64,000 bases of DNA from Leptobrachium leishanense (taxonomy: Eukaryota > Chordata > Amphibia > Anura > Megophryidae). The notes under the pieces were generated by a model. It was not told the DNA's origin. It saw only the letters and a list, made by a program, of their open reading frames with translations, and made no database searches. The DNA lies in contig CM019063.1 in assembly GCA_009667805.1 (NCBI GenBank), positions 86,641,877-86,705,876 of the forward strand, read 5' to 3'. Positions 23,314-34,323 of the stretch are shown here, one piece after another (within the stretch, counting starts at the first letter, position 1; each line of letters starts with the position of its first letter). Position numbers and translations under genes: made by a program.

Positions 23314-25318
23314 CAATACCACACGATTAGTGGCTCCCTTGCAAAAGTGAGACTCGGGGGCCTTGCCACTAGCTCACAGTGCCTCCCCTAGATGCTTGTG
23401 TGTCATGCAGCAACAAGGGAAGTCTCTGCTAGTGAATGCAGGGACACCTGGAGACTCGCAACGTCTTCCTGAGTCCTCCATGACTTGCGAGCAGGCAGGG
23501 AAGACACTGAGTCACTGCTGAGGCTGCGTGACTGTAGCTGGACAGCTGGGAGTATCATGCCTAGAAGGTTTTGGGGATTGGATCTGCTTGAAAAAAGCCG
23601 ATCTCCGATTCCAGCAAATTGCAGCGATCGAATCGGAACCGGAACATCTATATATATTCACAACTGTTTACATTAACATAAACCTTGTTGTACTGCTGTA
23701 ATAATTCTTGTCACAGCAAACGGTTTTGGCAATTTTAGTTAATTGTGTTAGTAGCCTTATCCTGCACACGAAAATGTGTCCGAAAAATCCAATTAGGAAA
23801 TGTACACCTCTGATTTTCAGTTCTGCTCTTAAAACATGCACGGTAAAAGATTTTACAAGGCAAAAGGGTAATAAAAAACAAATACGATATTAAGAGGGAG
23901 GAATTTGTACTTTCTTGGTAAGATTTTTGTATAATTAGAGGCTTCACGAGGTGGAGTCTCCAAGCAGTTTAGGGAACAGTAGATTGAATACAAACACAGT
24001 CAATGGTTTGTTCACATTAAATCCTCGGCATTACTCATTCTGGAAAATTGTTTGTAGTGCACACTTTGGTAAAACTTTTATTTTTCCTCCGTCTAGGCAT
24101 TATCTCATGCTTATTCACATGGGCATAGAGTTTCATTTCCAAGCAAGAACAGAAAAAAAGAGAACTATAAAGTCCCAGCTAACAATCCGAATTAACCCAC
24201 ATTTTGCTTAGTCTAGCAGTGTATGATGAACGTTCTTTTTCTTGGTGTGTTTTCAAGACCATTGTATCCATTTATTTTAACCTCCACCCAGATAAAAGTA
24301 CATGCATGAAGGAAACCGTTTAATAAGAGGAAAATCATGTTTTTTATTTTTTTTTGCATCAGAATTTTGTGACTCAAGTAATGCTGTTGACTTTTTATTA
24401 CCTTCTTTTAAGGTGTCTCAGATTTGATGTGGGCCATGTTAAAAAACAAAAAAAACCTGCCTTTTGTAGATTACAATATCACAGGCTTGTCATCGCCACT
24501 TTTCTTTAATTCTGAAACGAGTTATCCCTCCATTCTTGAATATTTCACTGTAATTATTGTTATTGATGATTAAGTGTCACTGTATGTTTGTATATTTCCT
24601 TGGAGCCTGCATTGATTTTGAAAAAGTTATATTTCATTTTAGTTTTCAAGTTAAGGTGGAGAGCAAAAAATCTGCACCGCAAATAATAAAGTTTATGTTG
24701 CATAGTGCATTTACATATCACAGCAATTCAGAGAACTGCTTCCCAGTGCTCATGTGCTACGTTCCACATATGCAGCAAAGAACTCTAGGTAAGACATGCA
24801 AATGAAGTCCACAACTTCTCACTTTTTTGCATCTAAGGTCTGTAATCACACAAAACCCTCCTTGCCAATACCATGTAATACTAGATGGCTTTTTCAAGCA
24901 ATGGTCAGGCTATGCCACCAGTCAGTCACTCCTGTGCAGATCTCTCTGGCTTTGTATACCCTCATCAGCAGGAGATAGAATATAACTGGTTGCTATTTGA
25001 TGCTTTATCAGTAGGGTAGTTTTGTAATACAGTCAAGATGCAAGTGAATGACCAGGAAAAAGTAGAGGTAATTTATGACCGGTTTCGTTTTAATTAGTTC
25101 ATAATTATAATGCATATTACAGTGACAGCTAGTGTCAACTGAAGATGATGTATTGCCAGGTGCAAACTGTCTTAGAATTTACCTCACCATCCACTTAAAG
25201 CTTTTTGGTCCTTGCACTGGATACCGATGATAAATGGCTTATTGTGTTCATTTAACATGGGTAAACTTGTACCTACGGAACACCAGCCATTTCAAACATA
25301 TCCTTATCATTGGTCCCT
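23314..25318. other. Unassigned DNA (2 kb)
   Basis: No coding exon or element ends identified. A CGATCGAATCGGAACCGGAA patch near 23625-23645 may be an old repeat fragment. Confidence 0.3.
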
Positions 25319-25322
25319 TTAA

Positions 25323-26480
25323 CCCCTTAAGGACCGCTGACGTACTATGTACGTCCTGCCCACGGGTCTCCCTTAGACCCGCGGACGTACATAGTACGTC
25401 AGCGGCGCCTAACCCCCCTCCCGCCCGATACTTACCTCCCTCGCTGGATCCCTCGCAGATCTGGCAGGGAGGAAGCCTGCCCATGTGATTTACATGGGCC
25501 GGCGAGCTCGATGACGTCACCACGCTGCGTGGTGACGTCATCAGCAGGCGCCCCCATTGAAATCAATGGAGGGGAGGGGGGCTCCTTCGGAGCCCTCTAT
25601 CTCCCCAACCATTGAAGCTACAGTAATGCTTTTTGCACCGCTGGAAAGAGGAGAGTCTCCCCTTTTCAGTGGTATATAGAAATTTTGCTGCCGGATCGCG
25701 TTTCAGCGGTAATTGGCGCCGAAACGTGATTCGAACCTGGAGGGGGCTGACATCTTGGATGTCAGCCAAAGACTCCAGGCCCCGCCACCCACTGACAACC
25801 TCACCATATGTGTGAGGATGTCAGTGGGCCAGTTAACACTCTAGCTGCCATGTTGAGATAGGGGGATCCTTTGGATCCCCTTATCTCCCGATCCGTGGCC
25901 GCTAGATGGTCATATTTGACATCATTGGAAAGGCCTGATCATGGCCTTTCCAATGATACCAAACATAAATTTTAATTTTTTTTTAAAATAAAATAAAAAA
26001 ATGTTTTTTTTTTAAAGTTTTTTTTGTCTGGGGGGGTTAGTTAAATAGGACCTAGGCTGTCATCTAAAAATAATTAGCACAAAATGGTCAGAATGAGCGC
26101 AGCGCACATAGGTGAACTGGCTCAGCAGTGAAGGGGTTAAAAAGGAAAAACATGTAAAAATTGGGTATTTCCAGTCTCGGGACAAAATTTTTAAACTATT
26201 TAGCCGGGGTCTTTTTTGGTGGTTGTAGATTTTGGGGATTAAATTATGAAAAAGTGTGTTTTTATCATATTTCATATTTTTTTTGTCGTAAATTATTCGA
26301 TATGATGGAAATAAAGGTATTTCTATAAAGTCCATTTAATGGCGGGAAAAACTGTGTATAATATGTGTGGGTTGAATAAACGAGCAAGAGGAAAATTTGA
26401 ACATGAACAGCGCTGAAACGTAAAAACAGCAGCGGTCACTAAAGGACGGATTTGTGTAAAACCGCCCGATCACTAAGGGG
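25323..26480 (+). mobile_element. TTAA-bounded DNA element (1.16 kb)
   Basis: Left end CCCCTTAAGGACCGCTGACG and right end CGATCACTAAGGGG are inverted over about 12 bases, with TTAA at 25319-25322 and 26481-26484. Features in order are a perfect 22-nt stem (25335-25356 with 25383-25404), a TGACGTCA-containing stem (25510-25542), the GACATCTTGGATGTC palindrome, a GGATCC stem, a poly-A/T zone and an internal TTAA next to CTCAGCAGTGAAGGGG (26121-26140). TTAA specificity is that of piggyBac or Kolobok transposases. No coding sequence remains. Confidence 0.88.
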
Positions 26481-26683
26481 TTAAGTCAATGAAAGAGTGA
26501 AATCCCTCTTCTTCTTTGCTAGAACGTTTTTGCCTTATACCCCATAAGGAAAGTGAAGGAGCTTCCAGAATCTCCAATGTACAGATTGCAGCTTTTTGGC
26601 CCTCTTCTGGATTAACATAAGGGCTATTGGAGTAGTCGCTCCAGACCCATGCCCCATAATAGGCCCAGAGCAAGGATAACTGT

Positions 26684-26863
26684 CAGGTCTATTCGAAGAA
26701 AGGTGAAACTCAGGTGAATTGGCAGGAGAAGTGAAAATGGTAGGTGAAGATAGCCAAACCAGAAAAATCCTCCCATTTAGCTCACTTTCCAAATCGGCTA
26801 TTTGGTCGAGATTGTTCTCTTCTGCCAATTCTCCTGATTTTCACCTTTCTTTGAATAGACCTG
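26684..26863. mobile_element. MITE of CAGGGTTATTC family A
   Basis: Diverged ends CAGGTCTATTCGAAGAAAGG and CTTTCTTTGAATAGACCTG are inverted partners, flanked by TGT at 26681-26683 and 26864-26866. The interior GGTCGAGATTG and CTCACTTTCCAAATCGGC stretches match the family. Both tips share the same CAGGTCTATTC variant, hinting at a distinct subfamily. Confidence 0.82.
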
Positions 26864-26866
26864 TGT

Positions 26867-27159
26867 GTCTGCATTGATGGGAATTTGGACCCCTGTATCT
26901 CTGTCTCCATAGCAGCTACAGAGTCTTCAGAGTTACTTCAAAGACCTAAACCACTGCACTGCAGCGAGGAACACTGCATCTCTAATCTTTACACTTCACT
27001 GCTATTACTCGCCTTTTCATTTCCCACGCTGGGAGCAAGTTCAGTATTTTATACATATTATTCATACAACACCATCCTCCAAAACGCAAGCAATTTTGTT
27101 CCCCCAGTTTTGGTCAATATTGTATATTTTTTTCAAAAATACTGTAACAGTTCCCATTT
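26867..27159. other. Unassigned DNA
   Basis: Short interval between a MITE and an LTR; nothing recognised. Confidence 0.3.
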
Positions 27160-27164
27160 CATAT

Positions 27165-28165
27165 TGTAACATCCTTGGCCCCCGCAGTGCTTCCTGGGGG
27201 GTCAGGGTGCCTTGTGGCGTCGCTGGCTAGCCTGTTGCCAGTACTGAGGGCTGCCAAAATGGCATCTGAGGGGGTGGAGCTATGCATAAGTGCAAGGAGC
27301 CATCAGCCTTTAAAAGAGGTTGAGAGGATTTGCTCCTTGAACTGTCGTGGGAGTAATTTGGAGTGGATTTCTAGTTCATGGATCTGTTATTTCTAGTTCT
27401 TGTATTTTGATTTATAGTTCATGTATCTGTTATTTCTAGTTTTCTGGTTTATGTTTTCATATCCGTTTGTCTGTCTTTGCTATACAGAAGCCTATCGCTG
27501 ATAGCAGGCCTGCCTGCAGGCTATTGAACTTTGTGTTCCCCCTCTGTATAGCTGAGTACATACAGTATATCCAATCTTAGATTGTAGGCCTTCCCTGCAG
27601 GCTAATGAACACAAGTGTTCCTGCTCTGTATGTCTCATAAGTAAGTCTTGCATCAGCACTCTTGTTCATGTTTTTGTATCACGTCATGTCTATGTATCTG
27701 TACACAGATAGTTAATGTGTTTCCACCCAGTGACCTCCTGGCCACGAAGCCATTTGAAGCTGAGGAGTTACTTAGGTTTCTTGTAGTACCTCCCTGGTGT
27801 GGGAATCAAGGTATTACAGCCTTTCTTGCTGTCTGTGTTTCCAGTATCTGTATCTAGGTATTGTGTGACTGCCCTGCAGGCCGTACAACTCATGTATCAT
27901 TGAGATCCAGCAATCTTGTTCACGTCTGTTCATGTATCACATCAAGTCGATGTATCTGTACACAGATAGTTAATGTGTTTCCACCCAGTGACCTCCTGGC
28001 CACGAAGCCATTTGGAGCAGAGGTGATAATTAGGTTTCTTGTAGTACCTCCCTGGTGTGGGAATCGAGGTACTACAGCCTTTCCTGCTGTCTGTGTTCAA
28101 GAATCTGTCCTAAAGGATCCAAATAAACACTACTCCGTGGTAGCGCCGTTACCGCTACCGTTACA
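27165..28165 (+). mobile_element. Solo LTR with perfect CATAT duplication
   Basis: Starts TGTAACATCCTTGG and ends ACCGCTACCGTTACA. CATAT lies on both sides (27160-27164 and 28166-28170), a clean 5-bp target duplication of Ty3/gypsy or retrovirus-like integration. A TTTAAAAG box (27310-27317) and AATAAA (28121-28126) fit promoter and polyadenylation roles on the plus strand. An internal ~145-bp direct repeat (from about 27697 and again from about 27956) contains CACAGATAGTTAATGTG. No internal retroelement genes flank it, so it is a solo LTR left by recombination. Confidence 0.82.
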
Positions 28166-28383
28166 CATATAAATAGAATATTTACCCACGAAGGTTTGGA
28201 TGATAAAAAGAATTTACGCAATGTAAGTGATTGAAATCTGAATGGAAAGTTCCTCACACAGTATCTGCTTGGTTAGATATACCCGTATCTGCTCTATTAA
28301 ATAACCTATAATATGTTTTCATTTCACTAAATTCCAAAAAAAGCCCCCAAAATGTTCCAAATCCAGGCCCATAGAGATCTTAA

Positions 28384-29619
28384 CCCCTTAATGACCCCTG
28401 ACGTACCCTGTACGTCCTGTCCTCGGGTCTCCCTTAGACCCGCGGACGTACAGGGCACGTCAGCGGCGCCAAATCCCCCTCCCGCCCGATACTCACCTCC
28501 CTCGTCGGATCCCACGGCGATCTGGCAGGGAGGAAGCCTGCCCATGTGATTTACATGGGCAGGCGAGGCTGATGACGTCGCCACGCTGCGTGGTGACGTC
28601 ATCAGAAGGTGCCCCCATGTGTTTCAATGGAGGGGAGGGGGGGCTCCTTCGGAGCCCTCTATCTCCCCAACCATTGAAGCTAGGGAGATGCCGTTTACAC
28701 CGCTGGAGAGGGGAGAGCCTCCCCTTTTCAGCGGTGTATGGCATTAACAGTTTCGCCGCCGGATCGCTTTTCAGCGCCAATTGGCGCCAAAACGCGATTC
28801 AAACCTGGAGGGGGGCTGACATCTTGGATGTCAGCCAAGCCTCCAGGTCCCCCCCCACCCACTGACAACCTCACCATATGTGTGAGGATGTCAGTGGGCC
28901 AGTTAACCCTCTAGCTGCCATATAGAGATAAGGGGATCCTAAGGATCCCTTTATCTCCCGATCCATGGCAGCTGGATGGTCATATTTGCCATCATTTAAA
29001 AGGCCTGATTATGGCCTTTCAAATGATACCAAACATGACCAGGTTTGGTTTTAAAAAAAAATTAAAAAAAAAATTAAATAAAAAAAAAAATAATAAAAAA
29101 TTAAATAAAATAAAAAAAAGTTTTTTTTTTAAAAGTTTTTTTTGTCTGGGGGGAGTTTAATTAAATAGGACCTAGGCTGTCATCTAAAAATAATTAGCAC
29201 AAAATGGTCAGAATGAGCACAGCGCACATAGGTGAACTGTCTCAGCAGTGAAGGGGTTAAAAAGCAAACGCATGTTAAAATTGGGTATTTCTAGTCTCGG
29301 GACAAAATTTTGAACCTATTTAGCCGGGGTCTTTTTGGGTGGTTGTAGATTTTGGGGATTTAAATTACGAAAAAGTGTGTTTTTACCATTTTTTTCCTCA
29401 TATTTCATATTTTTTTTTATAGTAAATTATTCGATATGATGGAAATAATGGTATTTCTAGAAAGTCCATTTAATGGCGGGAAAAAGGGTGTATAATATGT
29501 GTGGGTCGAATAAACGAGTAAGAGGAAAAATTGTCCTAAACACTAACAGCGCAGAAACGTAAAAACAGCAGCGGTCACTAAAAGACGGATTTGTGTAAAA
29601 CCACCCGGTCACTAAGGGG
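28384..29619 (+). mobile_element. TTAA-bounded DNA element (1.24 kb)
   Basis: Sister of 25323-26480, colinear almost throughout. Ends CCCCTTAATGACCCCTGACG and CCGGTCACTAAGGGG, with TTAA at 28380-28383 and 29620-29623. Same ordered stems; the first TGACGTCA has become TGACGTCG (28573-28580) while the second is intact (28594-28601). The A-rich region is longer here. No open frame of transposase type. Confidence 0.88.
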
Positions 29620-30935
29620 TTAATCTGGCCCTGGGTGTCTGCCTGGCATCTCAGGCAATCCCGCTGCAGCCAATGACCGCTATCTGAGTGATATGAAAGC
29701 ATTAATCAATGTTACAATATATCAGCCAATTATTTGTAACATTGTCACATCCCATCTCTTCTCACTTTGATCTAAGGTGAAAGCGGCACAGGATCATTGT
29801 GGAAAAAGAAGTACTCGTGCAGAGGCCCCCTGATACCGGAAGCCAGCGCTGGGCTGGCTTGCCTGCCGGCGTCCATGGGGCAGTGCTCGAACGGTACTCT
29901 GCCAGGCCCCTCCGAGCGCTCTTCCTCCTTCGAGTGTCCGCCGGCAAATGGTGTAGATCTCACGAGACCACGACTTGTGCGTGGTTCCCATCGAGTGGCC
30001 GGGCTGCAACCTTTGCCAGTGGACGCTTGAAGGAGGAAGAGCACTTGGAGGAGCCTGGCAGAGCAAGAGACCCCGCTGGGGGCAATCTCTATATGTGAGC
30101 TGGGGGCAATATATTTGTGAGCTGGGGCAATATATTTGAGCTGGGGGGCTATATATATGTGAGCTGGTTTCTATATATATATAATGTGTGTGAGCTGGTT
30201 TCTATATATAATATATATATATGTCTGTGTGTGAGCTGGGGGCTGTGTGTGTGGGAGCTGGGGGCTATATGTGTGTGAGCTGGTTTCTATATATAATATA
30301 TGTATGTGTGTGTGTGTGTGTGAGCTGGGGACTATATGTGTGTGAGCTGGTTTCAAATATATATATATATTATATATATATTAGAAACCAGCTCACACAC
30401 ATTATATATAGAAACCAGCTCACACACATATAGCCCCCCAGCTCACACACACACATATATGCTCACCCATCCAAATAATCAGAATCAGGTGTTCCAATCC
30501 CTTCCATGGCCACAGGTATATAAAATCAAGCACCTAGGCATGCAGACTGTTTTTAAAACATTTGTGAAAGAATGGGTCGCTTTCAGGAGCTCAGTGAATT
30601 TCAGCTTGGAACTGTGATAGGATACCACGTGTGCAACAAATCCAGTCGTGAAATTTCCTCGCTCCTAAATATTCCACAGTCAACTGTCAGCTGTATAATA
30701 AGAATGTGGAAGTGTATGGGAACGACAGAAACTCAGCCACGAAGTGGTAGGCCATGTAAACTGACGGAGCAGGGTCAGCGGATGCTGAGGCGCATTGTGC
30801 GAAGAGGTCGCCAACTTTCTGCAGAGTCAATCGCTACAGACCTCCAAACTTCATGTGGCCTTCAGATTAGCTCAAGAACAGTGCGCAGAGAGCTTCATGG
30901 AATGGGTTTCCATGGCCGAGCAGCTGCATCCAAGC

Positions 30936-32316
30936 CACTGGCGGAAGTACCAGGGTCGCAGCGGTCACAGTTGCGACCGGGCCCTGGCATTCCGCCACTG
31001 GAGGGGGGCCCAGCGCCGCCGCCAGATTCCGGCAATCAGCGCCGGACTCTGGGAGCCGCGCGTTGGCCGTCCCTCTCCCTACGCGAGCGGCCGCTGACAT
31101 GCAGCTTGGCCGCTCACGTGGGAGAGAAACCACCTGACCAGCGCACGAGACCTCGCACTGATCAGGTGGTTTCCGGCGAGCGGCCAAGCTGGATGTTTCC
31201 AGCGGCCGCTCGCCAAGGAGGACATCCCCATCGCCGGCGGAGCCTGTCCGGGTCCAGCAGAGGTAAGGAAGAGCTGGGGGGCCTTATACCCATGAGCTGG
31301 GGCCTGGGGGGCCCTTATACCATGAGCTGGGGCCTGGGGGGCCCTTATACCCATGACTGGGGCTGGGGGGCCCTTATATATGAGCTGGGGGAAATCCATG
31401 AGCTGGGGAGGCATATCCATGTGAGAGCTGGGGGGCAAATCCATGAGCGAGCTGGGGGGGCAAATCCATGAGAGAGCTGGGGGGCAAATCCATGAGAGAG
31501 CTGGGGGGCAAATCCATGAGAGAGCTGGGGGGCATATCCATGTGAGAGCTGGGGGGCAAATCCATGAGTGAGCTGGGGGGCATATCCATGAGCTGGGGGG
31601 CATATCCATGAGAGAGCTGGGGGGGCATATCCATGAGCTGGGGGGGCATATCCATGAGCTGGGGGGCATATCCATGAGAGAGCTGGGGGGGCATATCCAT
31701 GAGCTGGGGGGCATATCCATGAGAGAGCTGGGGGGCATATCCATGAGCTGGGGGGCATATCCATGAGCTGGGGCAGCATAACCATGTGTGAGCTGGGGGG
31801 CATAACCATGTGTGAGCTGGGGGGCATAACCATGTGTGAGCTGGGGGGGCAAATCCATAATCTGGGGGGCAATATCCATGTGTGAGCTGGGGGCAAATCC
31901 GTGTGTGAGCTGGGGCATATCCATGAGCTGGGGCATATCCATGAGCTGGGGCAGTATAAATATATATATATATATATATCGGGGGGATATACATGTGAGC
32001 TGGGGGCATTTTTATATGGTCTGGTCTTATTGGAAAGCGTCACATGAATTAAAGAAAAGTATCGGTACTCGGTATCGTGAGTACTTTTAAAAGTATCGTA
32101 CTCGTACTTAGAAAAGTATCGGTACTGGTATCGGTGAGTACTTTTAAAAAGTATCGGTACTCGTACTTAAAAAAGTGGTATCGGTGCATCCCTAGGCAAT
32201 ACTATCTTTGTTTTATTTTGCAGTGAAAAATAAGTAAGAATACATAGATTTTTTTTGGGGGGGGGGCCTTCGTGGATTCTTGCACCGGGGCCCTCAGGTT
32301 TCTAGTTATGCCACTG
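30936..32316. mobile_element. hAT element inside the Tc1 transposase gene
   Basis: Ends CACTGGCGGAAGTACC and AGTTATGCCACTG are inverted partners of the CAGTGGCGTAACT type. ATCCAAGC is duplicated at 30928-30935 and 32317-32324, a perfect 8-bp hAT footprint. The interior holds CpG-rich palindromic DNA (30960-31215), a minisatellite (31270-31955), a fragment of the second hAT family ending GGTGCATCCCTA (about 32040-32192) and a G-run. No transposase is present. Confidence 0.85.
31270..31955. repeat. ~20-bp minisatellite (CCATGAGCTGGGGGGCATAT)
   Basis: About 30 units of ATCCATGAGCTGGGGGGCAT with alternating insertions of GAGA or TGTG, giving 20-27 bp units. It is the reverse complement of the array inside the hAT at 39735-40890. 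All three minus-strand frames and one plus-strand frame stay open here because units lack stop codons; these are not proteins. Confidence 0.88.
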
Positions 32317-33290
32317 ATCCAAGCCATACATCACCAAGTGCAATGCAAAGCGTTGGATGCAGTGGCGTAAAGCACGCCGCCACTGGACTCTAGAGCAGTG
32401 GAGACCCGTTCTCTGGAGTGACGAATCGCGCTACTCCATCTGGCAATCTGATGGACGAGTCTGGGTTTGGCTGTTGCCAGGAGAACGGTACTTGTCTGAC
32501 TGCATTGTGCCAAGTGTAAAGTTTGGTTGAGGGGGGATTATGGTGTGGGGTTGTTTTTCAGGAGCTGGGCTTGGCCCCTTAGTTCAAGTGAAAGGAACTC
32601 TGAATGCTTCAGCATACCAAGACAATTTGGACAATTCCATGCTCCCAACTTTGTGGGAACAGTTTGGAGCAGGCCCTTTCCTCTTCCAACATGACTCTGC
32701 ACCAGTGCACAAAGCAAGGTCCATAAAGACATGGATGACAGAGTCTGGTGTGGATGAACTTGACTGGCCTGCACCGAGTCCTGACCTCAACCTGATAGAA
32801 CACCTTTGGGATGAATTAGAGCGGAGACTGAGAGCCAGGCCTTCTCGTCCAACATCAGTGTGTGACCTCACAAATGCGCTTCTGGAAGAATGGTCAAAAA
32901 TTCCCATAAACACACTCTTAAACCTTGTGGACAGCCTTCACAGAAGAGTTGAAGCTGTTATAGCTGCAAAGGGTGGACCAATGTCATATTGAACCCTATG
33001 GATTAGGAATGGGATGTCACTTAAATTCATATGCGAGTCAAGGCAGGTGAGCGAATACTTTTGGCAATATAGTGTATATATGAGCTGGGGGCAAGATGTA
33101 TGTGAGCTGGGGGCAATATATATATAAATAAAAGTATCAGTACTCCGTATCGGTGAGTACTTTAAAAAAGTATCGGTACTTGTACTCTGTCTTAGAAAAG
33201 TGGTACTTTTTGAACATTTGTGGCTTTCAGTCTTTTCCTGTCATTTTGTGAAAATATTTTATTGTATTTGCCTTTATTATTTCTTTGATG

Positions 33291-34190
33291 TGTAGTGCTC
33301 ACTCCCGGAGGAGCCACTGAATTAACCTCGGGTTAGTCTCACCGCACTAGGGAATAAATATACACCAGCACTGTTGTGGATTTTTATAGATTATATTCTT
33401 TACTGATCACAATAAAGCAGCATATATAACGTAGATACGGTATTTAAACGAGAGGATTTCGTAACGCGGGAAAAACTCGTGGCGCCAAAAGAAAAAGATT
33501 AACCCCCTCAGTTCTGGAGTGTAAGTCCCGTGAATAATAGCTCAAAAATGTGTATGTGTATTGTCTCGGGTACCCGAGTACTGTATTCAACTGGCCAGTG
33601 AATGAAACAAACAAATCTTCGACTAGTCACGTTCGGGCCCTGTGGATTTAAACAATACTGCAGCGTGCGTTTCTTATTTTTGGAACTGCGGCCTGGGAGG
33701 CCTCTCACCCATCCCATAGACAATCTGTTCAGCACCCGATCAAGGATTTTCTCCGCTGTATACTGGGACTCTGTGCCACCGGATCCGCTCCCTGCTTGTC
33801 CAATCTCCACACTGCGTATAACGATCTACCGCCTGCACTCCCTATGGATCATCGCGGTCTCCTAACTCGGGGTCCAGCCGGAACTAGATTATCATTCAGA
33901 CCTCTCAGCGGTGCGTAGGTAGGTCTCTGCCTGTATTCTGGCCTGGTCACGATCCCTGGCAGTTTCACGTGCGTCCTCCACCTTTCACCGCTCAGCTCAC
34001 TCTGCCTCTCCCCTGCACGAGGCTGCTGATGTCTTTCCTCTTCCTACACCACCCACTTCCTGTCCTCAGGCAAAGCATGATGGAAATTGTAGTTTAGTGT
34101 TTGTCCAGCATAGTCCATATTGTCTCTATCTCCCTCTGGTGGCCATAATAATTAAATACAGCAGAACACAGTCTTTAAAGCAGCGCTACA
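33291..34190. mobile_element. Solo LTR (900 bp) with GATG duplication
   Basis: Tips TGTAGTGCTC and GCAGCGCTACA form a short inverted pair with TG...CA ends. GATG is present on both sides (33287-33290 and 34191-34194), a 4-bp target duplication. AATAAA occurs near the left end on the plus strand (33352-33357), but features of the other orientation also exist, so strand is undecided. No internal retroviral or gypsy genes adjoin it. Confidence 0.65.
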
Positions 34191-34323
34191 GATGTTTGGG
34201 GTGAGGTCACTTGGCTAGACATTTGGGAAGTGCTAGCCACTGGGGTAGTGGTTGGATATTATTTTGGAGCAGGAGAATGGACTTTGTGCCCTGCGTCACT
34301 GTGTGTGTGTTTTGGATTATTTA

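Larger units (their letters stand above)
30572..32992 (+). pseudogene. Tc1-like DD34E transposase, split and decayed
   Basis: A transposase that would cut and paste its element at TA sites. 30572-30935 encodes the DNA-binding half: a first helix-turn-helix (MGRFQELSEFQLGTVIG start, SREISSLLNIPQSTVS), then a SGRPCKLT hinge and a second helix-turn-helix (SAESIATDLQ...SSRTVRREL). After the hAT insertion, 32325-32992 encodes the catalytic half, with D in WSDESRY, D in [11 protein letters not shown] and E in [12 protein letters not shown], the DD34E triad. An in-frame TGA (32528-32530) just before the IMVWGCFSG motif is a second lesion. The N-terminal frame reads on by chance into the hAT insertion to 31471. 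Confidence 0.88.
30461..33074 (+). mobile_element. Tc1-like transposon interrupted by a hAT insertion
   Basis: The right end CTTTTGGCAATATAGTG followed by TA (33075-33076) is a common vertebrate Tc1-like terminus. The corresponding left tip is missing: homology begins only at GCTCACCCATCC after a CA/TA simple repeat, so about 25 terminal bases are lost. The transposase reads left to right in two pieces (30572-30935 and 32325-32992), separated by the 1.38-kb element at 30936-32316. It sits inside an older hAT remnant. Confidence 0.85.
29790..33215. mobile_element. Truncated hAT element split by a Tc1
   Basis: 29805-29880 is the reverse complement of sequence near the right end of the intact hAT at 39598-41484 (GTACTGCACGAGTAC and GCCGGCAAGCC regions). 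A GTGAGCTGGGGGCAATATAT-type minisatellite follows to 30450, and resumes at 33077-33120 after the Tc1. Then come AAAGTATCGGTACT stretches characteristic of the family's sub-terminal zone. Neither true terminus is preserved: the right side stops at AAAGTGGTACTTTTT (about 33210). Confidence 0.6.

Noticed and set aside
31079..32043. Minus-strand frames of 211-287 codons encoding Pro/Ser/Trp-rich repeats
   Set aside because: They follow the GAGCTGGGGGGCAT array inside a hAT element and are artefacts of stop-free repeats.
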